This document shows positions 9,958 through 19,706 of a stretch of DNA of 64,000 nt, in pieces. Position 1 is the first letter of the stretch. Every line of letters starts with the position of its first letter. The notes under the pieces were generated by a model. It was not told where the DNA came from. It did not search any database and worked only from the letters and a program-made list of their open reading frames with translations. The stretch is from Enterococcus ureilyticus (GTDB lineage Bacteria > Bacillota > Bacilli > Lactobacillales > Enterococcaceae): NCBI RefSeq assembly GCF_001730315.1, contig NZ_MIKC01000002.1:90622-154621 (forward strand), read 5' to 3'. The translations under genes were made by a program, and so were the position numbers.

Positions 9958-10004
9958 GAAGAAGTTGAACTATAACTCTTAGAGTTTCCGGTTCAACTTC
10001 TTTT
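9958..10004 (+). terminator. Terminator after the small membrane protein
   Basis: GAAGTTGAAC pairs with GTTCAACTTC around a 20-base loop that has its own short stem, followed by TTTT. Confidence 0.8.
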
Positions 10005-10075
10005 AGTTGCTATCCATTTGTCCTTGTATATGAATCGATAAAAACATATACTAGCCTTAAAAAGGAGGTTATTGA

Positions 10076-11737
10076 ATGAATGCTCAATGGATCGTACTTG
10101 GTTTTGTGGGGCTGATTATATTGATTATCAGTGTAATGGAAATTTATAATCGCTTAAAATTACGAGCAATGGTCAAAAGTAAGTGGGGAACATTTCCTAA
10201 TACACGTTTTTTTGATAAAGAGGAAAGCTTGAGGGATGCGTGGTATACAGCTAAAAAATATCGAAAGTATGATAGTGAAGTCGATGAGATCACTTGGTAT
10301 GATCTAGACGGATTTACTCTGTTTGAAAGAATCAATGCAACCTATTCAAGTGTAGGCTCAGAAGCACTGTATCAGCGTTTACGCAATTTTAACTTCTCAG
10401 AAGATAGTCATGACCGTTTGGAAACATTGATTGAGTATTATGAGCAAAATCCTCAGATTAGAGAAGCGATTCAATTTCAGTTTGCCTGTTTAGGGAAACA
10501 AGATAAGAATAATGTTGAAAGCTATTTAAGTGAAACTAGAAACCAAGTGCTGCCAAATACAAAACTCTACTTGTTTTGTGGGAGTCTACCGATTGCCGCC
10601 GTCGCTTTATTACTGTTATTTCCGAATACCGTATCGATTGTCCTATTGTTAGGCTCGATTTTATTCAATGTGATTTATTACCAAATAAAAAAGGAAAAAT
10701 TACAACGTGAGCTGATCTGTATGGGGTATTTAGTCCAAACGGTTGTATGTGCAAAGAAATTAGCTAAAGTGAAAACACCTTTTCAAGAAGAGTTGGCAAA
10801 CAACCTTAAGCCGTTGGCATCAATGACTAAATTTGGTATTTCCTTTCGAATAAAGTCTAACAGTGAGGCTGAAATGATGTTTGATTATTTTGCGATGATC
10901 TTCATGCTGCCCTTTATTTCATATAACTTTGTTCTGGAAAAATTAACCAATTATGAAACTCAAGCAAAAGAAATGTGGCGTTTACTTGGAGAATTGGAAG
11001 TTGCAGCAGCAGTTTTGAATTTTCGTAAAGTCATGCCAGATACAAGCCAACCTGTATTTTCAAAAGGCATTCAAGTAAAGGGGGAAGAAGTTTATCATCC
11101 ATTATTAGCCTCTCCTGTGCCAAATGAAGTGAACTGGACAAAAAATACCCTAGTAACTGGTTCGAATGCTTCTGGCAAGTCTACCTATGTTAAAAGTGTA
11201 GCGATCAGCTGTATTCTTTCTGCGACGATCCACACCGCGTTAGCGACCAAGTTTCAATTGCCGTTTGCACATATTTTGACATCAATGGCAGTTGAAGATG
11301 ACATTTTTGAAGGCGATAGCTATTTTGTTGCAGAAATCAAATCAGTTAAACGAGTCCTTGATTTAGCTGAAACAAGAGTTCCGTGTTTATGTTTTATTGA
11401 TGAAATACTAAAGGGTACGAATACGATCGAACGAATCGCCGCATCATCTAGTATGGTTCATTGGTTAGCAGATTATCCGTCGTTGGCTTTTGTTGCTACC
11501 CATGACATTGAACTGACAGAAATCTTAAAAGAATCTTGTGATAATGTCCATTTTCAAGAGCAGGTGACAAAAGAACAAGGTGTATCATTTGATTACCGTC
11601 TAAGGCAAGGACCATCAACTACGAGAAATGCCATTCAGCTTTTGCAGGTGTTGAATTATCCGCAACGGATCGTGGCACAGGCAAAAAAAGAAGCAGATTA
11701 TTTTGATGAATATCGTACTTGGCAAACAGTAGAATAG
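10076..11737 (+). CDS. Membrane-associated MutS-family ATPase
   Basis: A 553-residue protein with the C-terminal MutS ATPase domain: Walker A GSNASGKST (residues 362-370), Walker B CFIDEI (about 438-443), then GTNTIERIAAS and the ATHD motif. It lacks the mismatch-recognition domain I of true MutS. It has instead a hydrophobic N-terminal helix (about 5-22) and a pair of predicted membrane segments (about 162-202). It belongs to the small MutS-like family found beside ordinary mutS and mutS2 in lactic acid bacteria; its function is not known and mismatch repair is unlikely. AAAGGAGG sits 8 bases upstream of the ATG. It is preceded and followed by terminators. Confidence 0.8.
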   Translation: MNAQWIVLGFVGLIILIISVMEIYNRLKLRAMVKSKWGTFPNTRFFDKEESLRDAWYTAKKYRKYDSEVDEITWYDLDGFTLFERINATYSSVGSEALYQRLRNFNFSEDSHDRLETLIEYYEQNPQIREAIQFQFACLGKQDKNNVESYLSETRNQVLPNTKLYLFCGSLPIAAVALLLLFPNTVSIVLLLGSILFNVIYYQIKKEKLQRELICMGYLVQTVVCAKKLAKVKTPFQEELANNLKPLASMTKFGISFRIKSNSEAEMMFDYFAMIFMLPFISYNFVLEKLTNYETQAKEMWRLLGELEVAAAVLNFRKVMPDTSQPVFSKGIQVKGEEVYHPLLASPVPNEVNWTKNTLVTGSNASGKSTYVKSVAISCILSATIHTALATKFQLPFAHILTSMAVEDDIFEGDSYFVAEIKSVKRVLDLAETRVPCLCFIDEILKGTNTIERIAASSSMVHWLADYPSLAFVATHDIELTEILKESCDNVHFQEQVTKEQGVSFDYRLRQGPSTTRNAIQLLQVLNYPQRIVAQAKKEADYFDEYRTWQTVE

Positions 11738-11742
11738 CAATC

Positions 11743-11778
11743 AAGACATGAAAATCGTTTTGGATGTTCATGTCTTTT
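11743..11778 (+). terminator. Terminator after the MutS-like gene
   Basis: AAGACATGAA pairs with TTCATGTCTT, followed by TTTT, 6 bases past the stop. Confidence 0.85.
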
Positions 11779-11992
11779 TTCTTGTGACGACAGCGCAAAG
11801 GCAGAATCGTTTCCTTGAAAAGATAAGCTTGTTAAAATGAAAAAAACAGTGCTCTAAGAATTTGTTTAAACGATGGAAAGAAGAGCCTAAACATTTCAAT
11901 TATTTAGCAGGGAAATAATTGACAATCTTACTTTAGAAGCGTAGCATATGTGATTGTTTCGGAAAAAAATAGGAAAAGGAGAGGTTGATCAA

Positions 11993-13816
11993 GTGGATTA
12001 TTTAAAGCGATTATTTATCGGTAAGCCGTTAAAATCGACTGAAAATGATGAACATAAGTTGAGTCGTTTTGCCGCATTGGCTTTATTGTCATCAGATGCA
12101 TTATCCTCTATTGCTTATGGTACTGAACAAATCGTTGTCGTGTTAGTTACGTTATCTGCTGCGGCTATCTGGTATTCACTGCCCATTGCCGCTTTTGTCA
12201 TTATTTTACTTATTTCATTAACACTATCTTATCGGCAAATCATTCATGCATATCCTCAGGGTGGCGGAGCTTATGTCGTCAGCAGTGAAAATTTAGGGAA
12301 AAATGCTGGACTAATAGCAGGCGGTTCTTTATTGGTCGACTACATGTTGACTGTAGCAGTTTCGGTGTCGGCAGGCGCTGAGGCGATCATTTCAGCAGTA
12401 CCAGCTCTATACGGGCACCAAGTTGTGATTTCCATCATCATTGTTTTATTGATCATGTTGATGAATTTACGAGGCTTAAGGGAATCAGCTGGCTTTTTGA
12501 TGCTGCCGGTCTATAGCTTTATTGCGATTATTACTTTATTGATTGCTACCGGGCTATTTAAAATTATCACAGGTGTAGTGCCGATTCATGCAACAGCGGT
12601 GCCGGGGGCGGTGGTTCCTGGGATTACAATTGCGTTGATTTTGAGGGCCTTCTCTTCTGGCTCCTCATCATTGACTGGGGTTGAAGCAATTAGTAATGCT
12701 GTTCCTTTTTTTAAAAAGCCGCGAGCAAAAAATGCGGCTGGTACGTTAACTTTGATGGCTGGGATTTTAGGCTTTTTCTTTGTAGGAATCACGTTTATCA
12801 ACTATTGGTATGGGATTGTTCCACAGACGGAAGTGACTGTCTTAGCTCAAATCGGTAAAGCAGTATTTGGTCAAAATATTCTTTATTATCTCTTGCAGTT
12901 TGCAACAGCTTTGATTTTAGCTGTTGCAGCTAATACTGGCTTTTCAGCGTTTCCAGTGTTGGCCTTTAATTTAGCGAAAGATAAATTTATGCCGCATATG
13001 TATATGGATCGTGGGGATCGTTTGGGGTATTCAAATGGTATCTTGACTTTAGCTGCAGGTTCAGTGGTTTTGCTATTAATTTTTCAAGGCTCAACAGAAC
13101 GATTGATTCCATTATATTCAATCGGTGTGTTTATACCGTTTGCCTTATCTCAGACTGGGATGGTAGTAAAATGGCGTAAAGAGACAAAAAAATGGTTGTC
13201 AAAATCAATTGCAAATATGATTGGAGCATTCATTTCTTATGGAATTATCGTTATTTTATTCATGTATCGTTTGGGAGATATTTGGCCATTTTTTATTATT
13301 ATGCCAGTACTGATTTTTATTTTTTATAGTATTCATGCTCATTACAAAAATGTAGCCGAACAGCTGCGCTTAGAGGAAACTGTGGAACAACAAGAATTTT
13401 TCGGCAACACAGTGATTGTGTTAGTTGGAAATGTGACGCAAGCCAATGTGGGGGCGGTAAATTATGCCCGTTCAATCGGTGATTATGTCGTTGCGATGCA
13501 TGTATCGCTTGATGAGAATGTGGAAAAGGAAAAAGAAATCGAGACGGAGTTCAAAAAACAATTTCCTGATATTCGTTTTTCTGTCGTCCATTCTTCGTAT
13601 CGTTCGATCACAAATCCAATTCTTCGTTATGTCGATTTGGTTAGTAAAAATTCAGCTAAGCGGCATTATACAACGACGGTCCTGATTCCTCAATTCGTCC
13701 CTAATCGTCGTTGGCAAAATATTTTGCATAATCAGACGAGCTTACGTTTGCGCCTGCGCTTATCTTGGCGCGAGAATATTGTCGTTGCAACATATAGTTA
13801 TCGTTTGAAGAAATAA
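11993..13816 (+). CDS. kimA: KimA-type potassium importer (APC superfamily)
   Basis: A 607-residue proton-coupled high-affinity K+ importer of the KimA (YdaO) family. Visible features are the family signature SSDALSSIAYG (about residues 35-45), YPQGGGAY, about 12 membrane segments up to residue 455, and a C-terminal cytoplasmic domain (about 460-607) with the GNVTQANVGAVNYA region. In B. subtilis KimA is inhibited by c-di-AMP. The start is GTG at 11993, with GGAGAGG 8 bases upstream; it gives 607 residues, as in the B. subtilis protein. A TTG at 11954 lacks a site. No c-di-AMP riboswitch is visible upstream. It converges with opuCABCD, another osmotic-stress system. Confidence 0.88.
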   Translation: MDYLKRLFIGKPLKSTENDEHKLSRFAALALLSSDALSSIAYGTEQIVVVLVTLSAAAIWYSLPIAAFVIILLISLTLSYRQIIHAYPQGGGAYVVSSENLGKNAGLIAGGSLLVDYMLTVAVSVSAGAEAIISAVPALYGHQVVISIIIVLLIMLMNLRGLRESAGFLMLPVYSFIAIITLLIATGLFKIITGVVPIHATAVPGAVVPGITIALILRAFSSGSSSLTGVEAISNAVPFFKKPRAKNAAGTLTLMAGILGFFFVGITFINYWYGIVPQTEVTVLAQIGKAVFGQNILYYLLQFATALILAVAANTGFSAFPVLAFNLAKDKFMPHMYMDRGDRLGYSNGILTLAAGSVVLLLIFQGSTERLIPLYSIGVFIPFALSQTGMVVKWRKETKKWLSKSIANMIGAFISYGIIVILFMYRLGDIWPFFIIMPVLIFIFYSIHAHYKNVAEQLRLEETVEQQEFFGNTVIVLVGNVTQANVGAVNYARSIGDYVVAMHVSLDENVEKEKEIETEFKKQFPDIRFSVVHSSYRSITNPILRYVDLVSKNSAKRHYTTTVLIPQFVPNRRWQNILHNQTSLRLRLRLSWRENIVVATYSYRLKK

Positions 13817-13820
13817 AAAA

Positions 13821-13862
13821 AGCAAGTAAGAATCAGAAGAGATTCTTACTTGCTTTTTTTGT
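13821..13862 (+). terminator. Terminator of kimA
   Basis: A 14-base-pair stem (AGCAAGTAAGAATC with GATTCTTACTTGCT), then seven T. Confidence 0.92.
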
Positions 13863-13868
13863 TAAAGC

Positions 13869-13920
13869 TAAAAAGGCTCATACCGCTTTACTAGATATAG
13901 CGGCACAAAACAGCCTTTGA
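13869..13920 (-). terminator. Terminator of the opuC operon
   Basis: Read on the minus strand, AAAGGCT pairs with AGCCTTT and an inner CCGCT pairs with AGCGG, with T residues next to the outer stem. It lies 32 bases past the opuCD stop. Confidence 0.65.
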
Positions 13921-13951
13921 AGAAAATAGATAAGCGTTTTGTTCCACTTTT

Positions 13952-14620
13952 CTATGAATGTTTACTAGCTGGATCTAAGCGGCGTTCGATCATGCCTAAC
14001 ACCCAGTCTGTAATGATCGCCATTAAGGCCGTTGGTAAGGCACCAACAAGAATGATCGCTGTCCCATCAGTTGCATTAGTACCGCGAATGATGATATCTC
14101 CTAACCCACCGGCACCGACAAAAGCACCAATTGCGGTGATCCCGATTGCTACGACAAGAGCATTTCTAATTCCTGCCATGATCACAGAGACAGAAAGCGG
14201 CAATTCTACCATGTAAAGCCTTTGCCATTTTGTCATGCCCATTCCTTTGCCCACATCTAATATATTTCGGTCGACTTGGATCATCCCAGTATAGGTATTT
14301 TTGATGATCGGTAAAAGCGAATAGAGAAAGACCGTGACGATAACTGTGTTGACACCCAGACCAAGACCTAACATCAAGATTGAAAGCATCGCGAGAGAAG
14401 GAACCGTCTGAATCAAGTTTGCAATACTGACGACCCAACCAGCCATTTTTCTTCTACGGGCAATGAAAATCCCGATAGGTATACCAACGATAGCGGCAAA
14501 TAATACACCGTAGATAGAAATTAAGAAATGCCGAACGAATTGACTCAAAACATAACTGCCATTTTGCTCAAAGTAATAGAAAAACTGCTGCAGTAAATTC
14601 ATATCTTGTAAATTCTGCAT
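13952..14620 (-). CDS. opuCD: Glycine betaine/carnitine/choline ABC transporter permease OpuCD
   Basis: A 222-residue inner-membrane permease with the BPD-transport signature region (VELPLSVSVIMAGIRNA), the ETVPSLA-type motif IQTVPSLAML, and GAFVGAGGLG near residue 165. It pairs with OpuCB to form the channel of an osmoprotectant importer. The last gene of opuCABCD; its ATG overlaps the opuCC stop (TAATG), with GGAGG 9 bases before it. Confidence 0.92.
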   Translation of the reverse strand: MQNLQDMNLLQQFFYYFEQNGSYVLSQFVRHFLISIYGVLFAAIVGIPIGIFIARRRKMAGWVVSIANLIQTVPSLAMLSILMLGLGLGVNTVIVTVFLYSLLPIIKNTYTGMIQVDRNILDVGKGMGMTKWQRLYMVELPLSVSVIMAGIRNALVVAIGITAIGAFVGAGGLGDIIIRGTNATDGTAIILVGALPTALMAIITDWVLGMIERRLDPASKHS

Positions 14621-15552
14621 TATTTTCCACCTCCTTCAGACTCGAAGAAATGGTGTTCTTTTAAGAAATTATCCGCAACGGTTTCAGGTTCCATTAGATC
14701 ATTGTCTGCTTGATAGTTTAGCTTTTGCATCGTTTCGGTTGAAATTTTTCCTGATAATTTACTAAGGACATCACTTAATTCAGGATGTTTTTTCAAGATT
14801 TCATCTGTTGCGACTGCACAGGCATCATAAGGCGGGAAGAAATGGAGATCATCTTCTAAAATAACCAAATCATAACTGCCGATTCGGCCATCTGTTGAAT
14901 AGCCTAAAACAACATCCATTTTATTCGCAGCCACTGCGTCGTAAACTAAACCAATCTGCATTGGAAACACTCGTTTAAAATCAAAGCCATAGGTTTCAGT
15001 AAACCCTTTATAACCGTCCCCTTTACGGTCGATCCAAGATGTATCAACACCAGCAGTTAGCTGGTCGCCAACTTTTTTAAGATCACTGATTGTTTTTAAA
15101 TTATATTTCTTGGCCGTTTCTTGTGTAACCATAAAAGCGTAGGTATTGGCAAATCCGTAGGAATTAAACCATTTTTGCTGGAATCTTTTTTGAAACTCTG
15201 ATTGGACTACCTCAAAAGCTTTTTTAGGTTCTTTGATTGGTTCTAGATTAAGTGTTGTAGTCAAATCAGTCCCTGTGTACCGGGCAGCTGAAATTTGTGC
15301 GTCACCATTCATCATTGCTTGGTGATTGATTGTAGTCGTTGCTAAATTATTGATGATCGTGGTTTTTTCATCCGTGTAATGCTCGATCATACCAGCGACT
15401 AGGCTTGCTAATATCTGTGCTTCTGATGTGATTCCGCCAGTAATAGAAATCGTAGAGTCATCGGCGTTAGAAGCAAGTCCAGGTAAGGAGCAGCCCGATA
15501 ATAGTAAAGCACTACAAAAAGTGATGAACAATAATTTTAATTTTCGTTTCAT
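14620..15552 (-). CDS. opuCC: Osmoprotectant-binding lipoprotein OpuCC
   Basis: A 310-residue substrate-binding lipoprotein. The signal peptide ends in the lipobox LLSG-C (Cys20 is lipidated), followed by the OpuAC-like domain with SEAQILASL, ARYTGTDL and VLGYSTDGR, typical of glycine betaine, carnitine or choline binding proteins. It delivers substrate to the OpuCB/OpuCD permeases. It starts 2 bases after the opuCB stop and overlaps the opuCD start, which indicates translational coupling. Confidence 0.93.
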   Translation of the reverse strand: MKRKLKLLFITFCSALLLSGCSLPGLASNADDSTISITGGITSEAQILASLVAGMIEHYTDEKTTIINNLATTTINHQAMMNGDAQISAARYTGTDLTTTLNLEPIKEPKKAFEVVQSEFQKRFQQKWFNSYGFANTYAFMVTQETAKKYNLKTISDLKKVGDQLTAGVDTSWIDRKGDGYKGFTETYGFDFKRVFPMQIGLVYDAVAANKMDVVLGYSTDGRIGSYDLVILEDDLHFFPPYDACAVATDEILKKHPELSDVLSKLSGKISTETMQKLNYQADNDLMEPETVADNFLKEHHFFESEGGGK

Positions 15553-15554
15553 GA

Positions 15555-16190
15555 TTATTCCGCCTCCCTTAATGCTTTAGGCGTTAATTTTTTCTCTAAT
15601 AGCCCTAGTAATAGATCTGCGGCCAAAGCCAAAATAGTAACAGGAATCGTTCCGGCAAAAATCAAATCGGGTTGATAATTATTTAATCCGCTGAAAATGA
15701 AGTCTCCAAGACCACCAGCACCGATATAAGAAGCTAATGTGGCCCATGCAATCACATAAACGGCAGCTAGGCGAATCCCTGCCATGATCGTCGGCATCGC
15801 TATTGGTAATTCGACCATAAAGATCGATTGGACATTGGTCATGCCCATTCCTTTGGCAGCATCTTTATAATCAGAGCTGACTTCTTTGATTCCAATATAC
15901 GTATTTCTTAAAATAGGTAATAAAGAGTAAATAAACAAAGCAATGATAGCTGGAATTTTTCCAACACCAAAAATTGGGATCATCAATGCAAGTAAAGCTA
16001 AAGAAGGGACAGTTTGTAAAGCACTGGTTAAGCCGATAACAATGGCCGCTGTTCTCTTAGTTCGTGTCAATAAAATTCCAATAGGTACTGCAAATAAAAT
16101 ACCCAAGAGAAGAGCTATCCCGGAAATAAAAATATGTTCACCGATTTTAGTGACAAGCTCATTTCCTCGTTCTAATAAAAACTGATTCAT
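15555..16190 (-). CDS. opuCB: Osmoprotectant ABC transporter permease OpuCB
   Basis: A 211-residue permease paralogous to OpuCD, with [12 protein letters not shown], the coupling-loop [15 protein letters not shown] and [10 protein letters not shown]. The start is the ATG at 16190, with GGAGGTG 7 bases upstream and 4 bases after the opuCA stop. An upstream in-frame reading that runs into opuCA lacks a site and adds non-family residues. Confidence 0.92.
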   Translation of the reverse strand: MNQFLLERGNELVTKIGEHIFISGIALLLGILFAVPIGILLTRTKRTAAIVIGLTSALQTVPSLALLALMIPIFGVGKIPAIIALFIYSLLPILRNTYIGIKEVSSDYKDAAKGMGMTNVQSIFMVELPIAMPTIMAGIRLAAVYVIAWATLASYIGAGGLGDFIFSGLNNYQPDLIFAGTIPVTILALAADLLLGLLEKKLTPKALREAE

Positions 16191-16194
16191 TTTT

Positions 16195-17388
16195 TTACAC
16201 CTCCGTTTGAGGCTGTTTGACATCAGTTGGTTCTGTTTCTCTTGAAGCAGTCGTCACATTTTCTGTGTCTTCTTCACCCCAGATAACATCGTAAACGATA
16301 TCTACTAGTGAGGCTCTAGTTAAAATGCCAACTACTTTTTGTTTATCATCTACCACTGGAACATATTTTAAACCACGTTTTAAGATTCGTTGTAAGGTAT
16401 CGCGTAATAGTGACGATTTTTTTACAAAGAATACTTTTGGATTCATGATATCACTAACGCTAGTCGCAATATTTCTACGGCGGTCAAGGGTTTCAACATC
16501 GATAAAGCCTTTTAACACGCCTGCGCCATCCACCACTAAGAGTGTATCAACACGTTTTTCTCTCATGAGTTTGATTGCTTCTGACAATGATTTTTCTGGT
16601 GTGATCGTGATCGCGTTATTCAGCATCACTTCACCAACAGTGGTAATATCTGGTTTGGCTTGAATCAAGCGGTCTTCGCCAATCAACTCTTCAACAAATT
16701 CGTTGACTGGATGGCGTAAAATATTATCAGGTGTATCAAACTGAATAACTTTTCCTTCACTCATGATGGCGATTCTATTTGCTAATTTTAACGCTTCATC
16801 CATGTCATGAGTAACAAAAACAATAGTTTTTCCTAAACGTTCTTGTAAGTCTTTCACTAAATCTTGTAGAGAATCTCTTGTGATCGGATCTAAAGCACCA
16901 AAAGGTTCATCCATTAAAATGATATCCTGGTTGGCTGCAAGAGCTCTTACAACACCGATTCTTTGTTGTTGCCCACCAGAGAGTTCATTTGGATAACGAT
17001 CAAGCATTTCTCTAGGTAGTTCAACTAGATCGATCATTTTTTCTGCAATTTTATTCCGTTCTTCTAAGTCGACTTTTAATAACTTAGGTACAAGTACGAT
17101 GTTTTCTCGGATCGTCATGTGTGGCATTAAACCGATATTTTGAATAACATAGCCGATTTTTCGACGTAACTCCACTGGATTGATCGTTTGGATATCTTCT
17201 CCATTGATCATGATTTTTCCTTTTGATGGATCGGTCATCCGATTGATCATCCGCATAGAAGTTGTTTTTCCGCTACCACTAGTTCCGATAAAGCAGATAA
17301 ATTCACCTTTATCAAAAGACAAATTGATGTCATCTACAGCGATTTTTCCACCTTTGTAAATTTTTGAAACATGTTGAAATTCGATCAA
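16195..17388 (-). CDS. opuCA: Osmoprotectant ABC transporter ATPase OpuCA with CBS domains
   Basis: A 397-residue ATPase energising import of compatible solutes. It has Walker [10 protein letters not shown], signature LSGGQQQR, Walker B IILMDEP and switch VTHD, then two CBS domains (about residues 255-370). In related Firmicutes these CBS domains bind c-di-AMP or sense ionic strength to shut the transporter; that is family knowledge. I start at TTG 17388, since GGGGTGAG is placed just before it and homologues begin at this [12 protein letters not shown] position; GTG three codons earlier overlaps that site. First gene of the four-gene operon. Confidence 0.92.
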   Translation of the reverse strand: MIEFQHVSKIYKGGKIAVDDINLSFDKGEFICFIGTSGSGKTTSMRMINRMTDPSKGKIMINGEDIQTINPVELRRKIGYVIQNIGLMPHMTIRENIVLVPKLLKVDLEERNKIAEKMIDLVELPREMLDRYPNELSGGQQQRIGVVRALAANQDIILMDEPFGALDPITRDSLQDLVKDLQERLGKTIVFVTHDMDEALKLANRIAIMSEGKVIQFDTPDNILRHPVNEFVEELIGEDRLIQAKPDITTVGEVMLNNAITITPEKSLSEAIKLMREKRVDTLLVVDGAGVLKGFIDVETLDRRRNIATSVSDIMNPKVFFVKKSSLLRDTLQRILKRGLKYVPVVDDKQKVVGILTRASLVDIVYDVIWGEEDTENVTTASRETEPTDVKQPQTEV

Positions 17389-17467
17389 CTTTCTCACCCC
17401 AAATTCTTTTTTCTTGGTCTTGTTTCTTAACTAGTTTCAGTGTTTCCTGACAAATGTATCTACTACT

Positions 17468-17496
17468 AGTATGCTACAAAACAACGATTTGGACAA
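17468..17496 (-). promoter_or_regulatory. Candidate promoter of opuCABCD
   Basis: On the minus strand TTGTCC and CATACT are separated by 17 bases, about 80 bases upstream of opuCA. Confidence 0.5.
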
Positions 17497-17602
17497 ATCA
17501 GATGTTTTTTTCGCCATTTTAGGATTAAAAAATAACAAATGTAGGTAGAAAATGAGGATTTTTAACGATAATTATGCGGGAAAGTGTAATAAGATTTTCA
17601 AA

Positions 17603-17633
17603 TCCAGCTATTATTCTATTGACAATAGCTGGA
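17603..17633. promoter_or_regulatory. Inverted repeat over the -35 of the glycosyltransferase promoter
   Basis: Perfect 10-base arms TCCAGCTATT and AATAGCTGGA with an 11-base spacer. The right arm begins at the last base of the -35 hexamer, a position typical of a repressor operator. Confidence 0.55.
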
Positions 17634-17647
17634 AACCTTAGTATATT
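17619..17647 (+). promoter_or_regulatory. Strong promoter of the glycosyltransferase operon
   Basis: Consensus TTGACA, 17-base spacer, TATATT; 53 bases before the start codon of the BcsA-like gene. Confidence 0.8.
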
Positions 17648-17700
17648 GATGACTAGCTACTACTATTTTATGAATAATAGGGAGTGAAAAGGAGAAGGTA

Positions 17701-19689
17701 ATGGAGAAGGTTGGATTAGGATACATGGTATTTAGTTTAAGTTATTTATTCTTGTTTTATTTTGTATCTAAGAAAAATGAACACTATAGAAAATTTGTTT
17801 TATCAGGATTTGTTATTATTCAATTTATTTATTTAGTTTGGCGTTTGTTTTATACGATCCCAAATGGAAGTATAGTTGAGATAATTGCTGGGAGTTTATT
17901 ATATTTGGCTGAATTTATGGGATTTATTCAAGCCTTTACGTTAGTCATCTTATTTTGGAAACCTTATAAGCGAGCTGAAAAATCATTAGCTGAATTAAAA
18001 GAATTGCCAACAGTTGATATTTTGATCGCTACATATAACGAAAACATTGAAATTTTAGAAAGAACGGTGGTTGGGTGTCTATCGATCGATTATCCTAAAG
18101 AATTATTGAAAATTTATTTTTGCGATGATGGGGACCGAGCAATGGTGAAAAAATTAGCAGAAAAACATTGTGTTGAATTTATCGCTCGTCCGACTCACGA
18201 ACATGCAAAAGCGGGGAATTTGAATTATGCGCTGACAAAAACAAGTGGGGAAATCATCGTGACTCAAGATGCTGATATGGTGCCTAAACGCGAGTTTTTA
18301 CAGCGGACATTAGGACATTTTTCAAAAGAGCTAGTTGGTTTTATTCAAACGCCGCAGACTTTTTTTAATTCAGATATTTTTCAGCATAATTTATATTTAG
18401 ATGGTGAAATCAATAATGAACAAGACTTTTTTATGCGCAGTTTAGAAGAAGGGAAAGATCGATTCAATGCGGTACTTTATGTAGGCAGCAATGCTTTATT
18501 TAGAAGAGCTGCGCTAGATTCTATCGGAGGTTTTACAACAGGTGTCATCACAGAAGATATGGCTACAGGATTGCTGCTACAAAACAATGGATGGGAGGGT
18601 GTATTTGTTAATGAAGCCCTTGCCTCAGGACTATCCCCAGAAACGTTAGCCGATTATGTGAAACAACGAGATCGTTGGGGACGTGGCAATGTACAAGTTA
18701 TCAAAAAATATAGATTGAATACATTGAAAAAACTATCATTTATGCAAAAGTGGTTTTATCTTGATGGCGTGATGTTTTGGTATGCAGGGCTCTATAAATT
18801 GATTTTTTTACTTTCCCCCTTTCTTTATTTAGTTTTTAACATTTCTAGCCTAAAAACCACATTAGCTCAGCTGGTGATTTTTTGGCTGCCAGCTTTTTTA
18901 TCTGGAAGTTTGATGTATAAATCTGTTGCTAGAAAGAAATACAATTCCTTCATAAGCAATATTTACGAGCTAGTGACAGCTCCTCAAGTTTCTTGGGCCG
19001 TTTGGAAAGAAACGTTATTTAGCCCTAAAAAGAATAAGAAATTTCACGTAACAGTCAAGGGGATTCAAGGGGAAAAAGGATATTTTGATTGGCGTAATTG
19101 TAAAGTACAGATTTTATTATTAGGTGCAAACTATTTTGCCTTGATTTATTATATCCTGCACTTGGATTTCAACCACTTACAATGGTGGGATGTTCTTTCC
19201 ATCAATATTTACTGGCTGTTTTATAATATTTTTAGTTTGAGCGTCGCAGTTAGTGTAGCATATGAGCGGCCACGCATGCCGATGAATATTCCTGTCGATT
19301 ACGAAGGGGAAATAGTCAAGGGCGATCAAGTGATCCCAGTTCGAATCAATTATTTAGGTGAAAAAAGTGTAACGATCAGCGTTGATCAAAATGAGCCGTT
19401 TTTAAGCGCCTTACTCAATCAAGACGAAGGCTACCTCTCTTTCCAAAAAATCAAACATGTCAAAATGATACGCTCGAGTATTATTAATGTAGCGGGAAAT
19501 GTTGAAATGACCTTCAAGATTCAAAAATTTTCACGTAAAAATCATTATCGTTGGCTAGGCTTGATTTATTCTGATCCGACTTATGGAGTAGGGGATGTTC
19601 AGTCAATCAGAGTTAAGTTTTATACCATTTTCAAGTATATAGTCAAAAATAGAAGAGATGCACAAAAAAATCAACAGTTATTGTCATAA
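17701..19689 (+). CDS. Cellulose-synthase-like processive glycosyltransferase (GT2, BcsA-like)
   Basis: A 662-residue membrane glycosyltransferase. N-terminal membrane segments (about 5-90) precede a GT2 domain with IATYNE, DDGD (142-145), QDAD (189-192), TED (284-286) and QRDRW (322-326, the QxxRW motif of processive synthases), and the FFNSDIFQHNL and VGSNALFRR stretches typical of BcsA. More membrane segments follow (about 350-400 and 455-525), then a PilZ-like C-terminal domain beginning ERPRMPMNIPV, without a convincing RxxxR motif. It probably polymerises and exports a beta-glucan-like polysaccharide; the sugar is unknown. No BcsB or BcsC partner is present; a lipoprotein and a secreted protein follow in the same operon. 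AAAGGAG is 8 bases before the ATG. Confidence 0.85.
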   Translation: MEKVGLGYMVFSLSYLFLFYFVSKKNEHYRKFVLSGFVIIQFIYLVWRLFYTIPNGSIVEIIAGSLLYLAEFMGFIQAFTLVILFWKPYKRAEKSLAELKELPTVDILIATYNENIEILERTVVGCLSIDYPKELLKIYFCDDGDRAMVKKLAEKHCVEFIARPTHEHAKAGNLNYALTKTSGEIIVTQDADMVPKREFLQRTLGHFSKELVGFIQTPQTFFNSDIFQHNLYLDGEINNEQDFFMRSLEEGKDRFNAVLYVGSNALFRRAALDSIGGFTTGVITEDMATGLLLQNNGWEGVFVNEALASGLSPETLADYVKQRDRWGRGNVQVIKKYRLNTLKKLSFMQKWFYLDGVMFWYAGLYKLIFLLSPFLYLVFNISSLKTTLAQLVIFWLPAFLSGSLMYKSVARKKYNSFISNIYELVTAPQVSWAVWKETLFSPKKNKKFHVTVKGIQGEKGYFDWRNCKVQILLLGANYFALIYYILHLDFNHLQWWDVLSINIYWLFYNIFSLSVAVSVAYERPRMPMNIPVDYEGEIVKGDQVIPVRINYLGEKSVTISVDQNEPFLSALLNQDEGYLSFQKIKHVKMIRSSIINVAGNVEMTFKIQKFSRKNHYRWLGLIYSDPTYGVGDVQSIRVKFYTIFKYIVKNRRDAQKNQQLLS

Positions 19690-19706
19690 AGGAGCCAAGT
19701 AGACGT

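Noticed and set aside
11780..11992. c-di-AMP (ydaO-yuaA) riboswitch in front of kimA
   Set aside because: I looked for the conserved GGGGAA/CGGGG-type core and saw none in this leader.
13917..14216. A plus-strand 99-codon frame over opuCD
   Set aside because: Shadow of the well-supported minus-strand permease.
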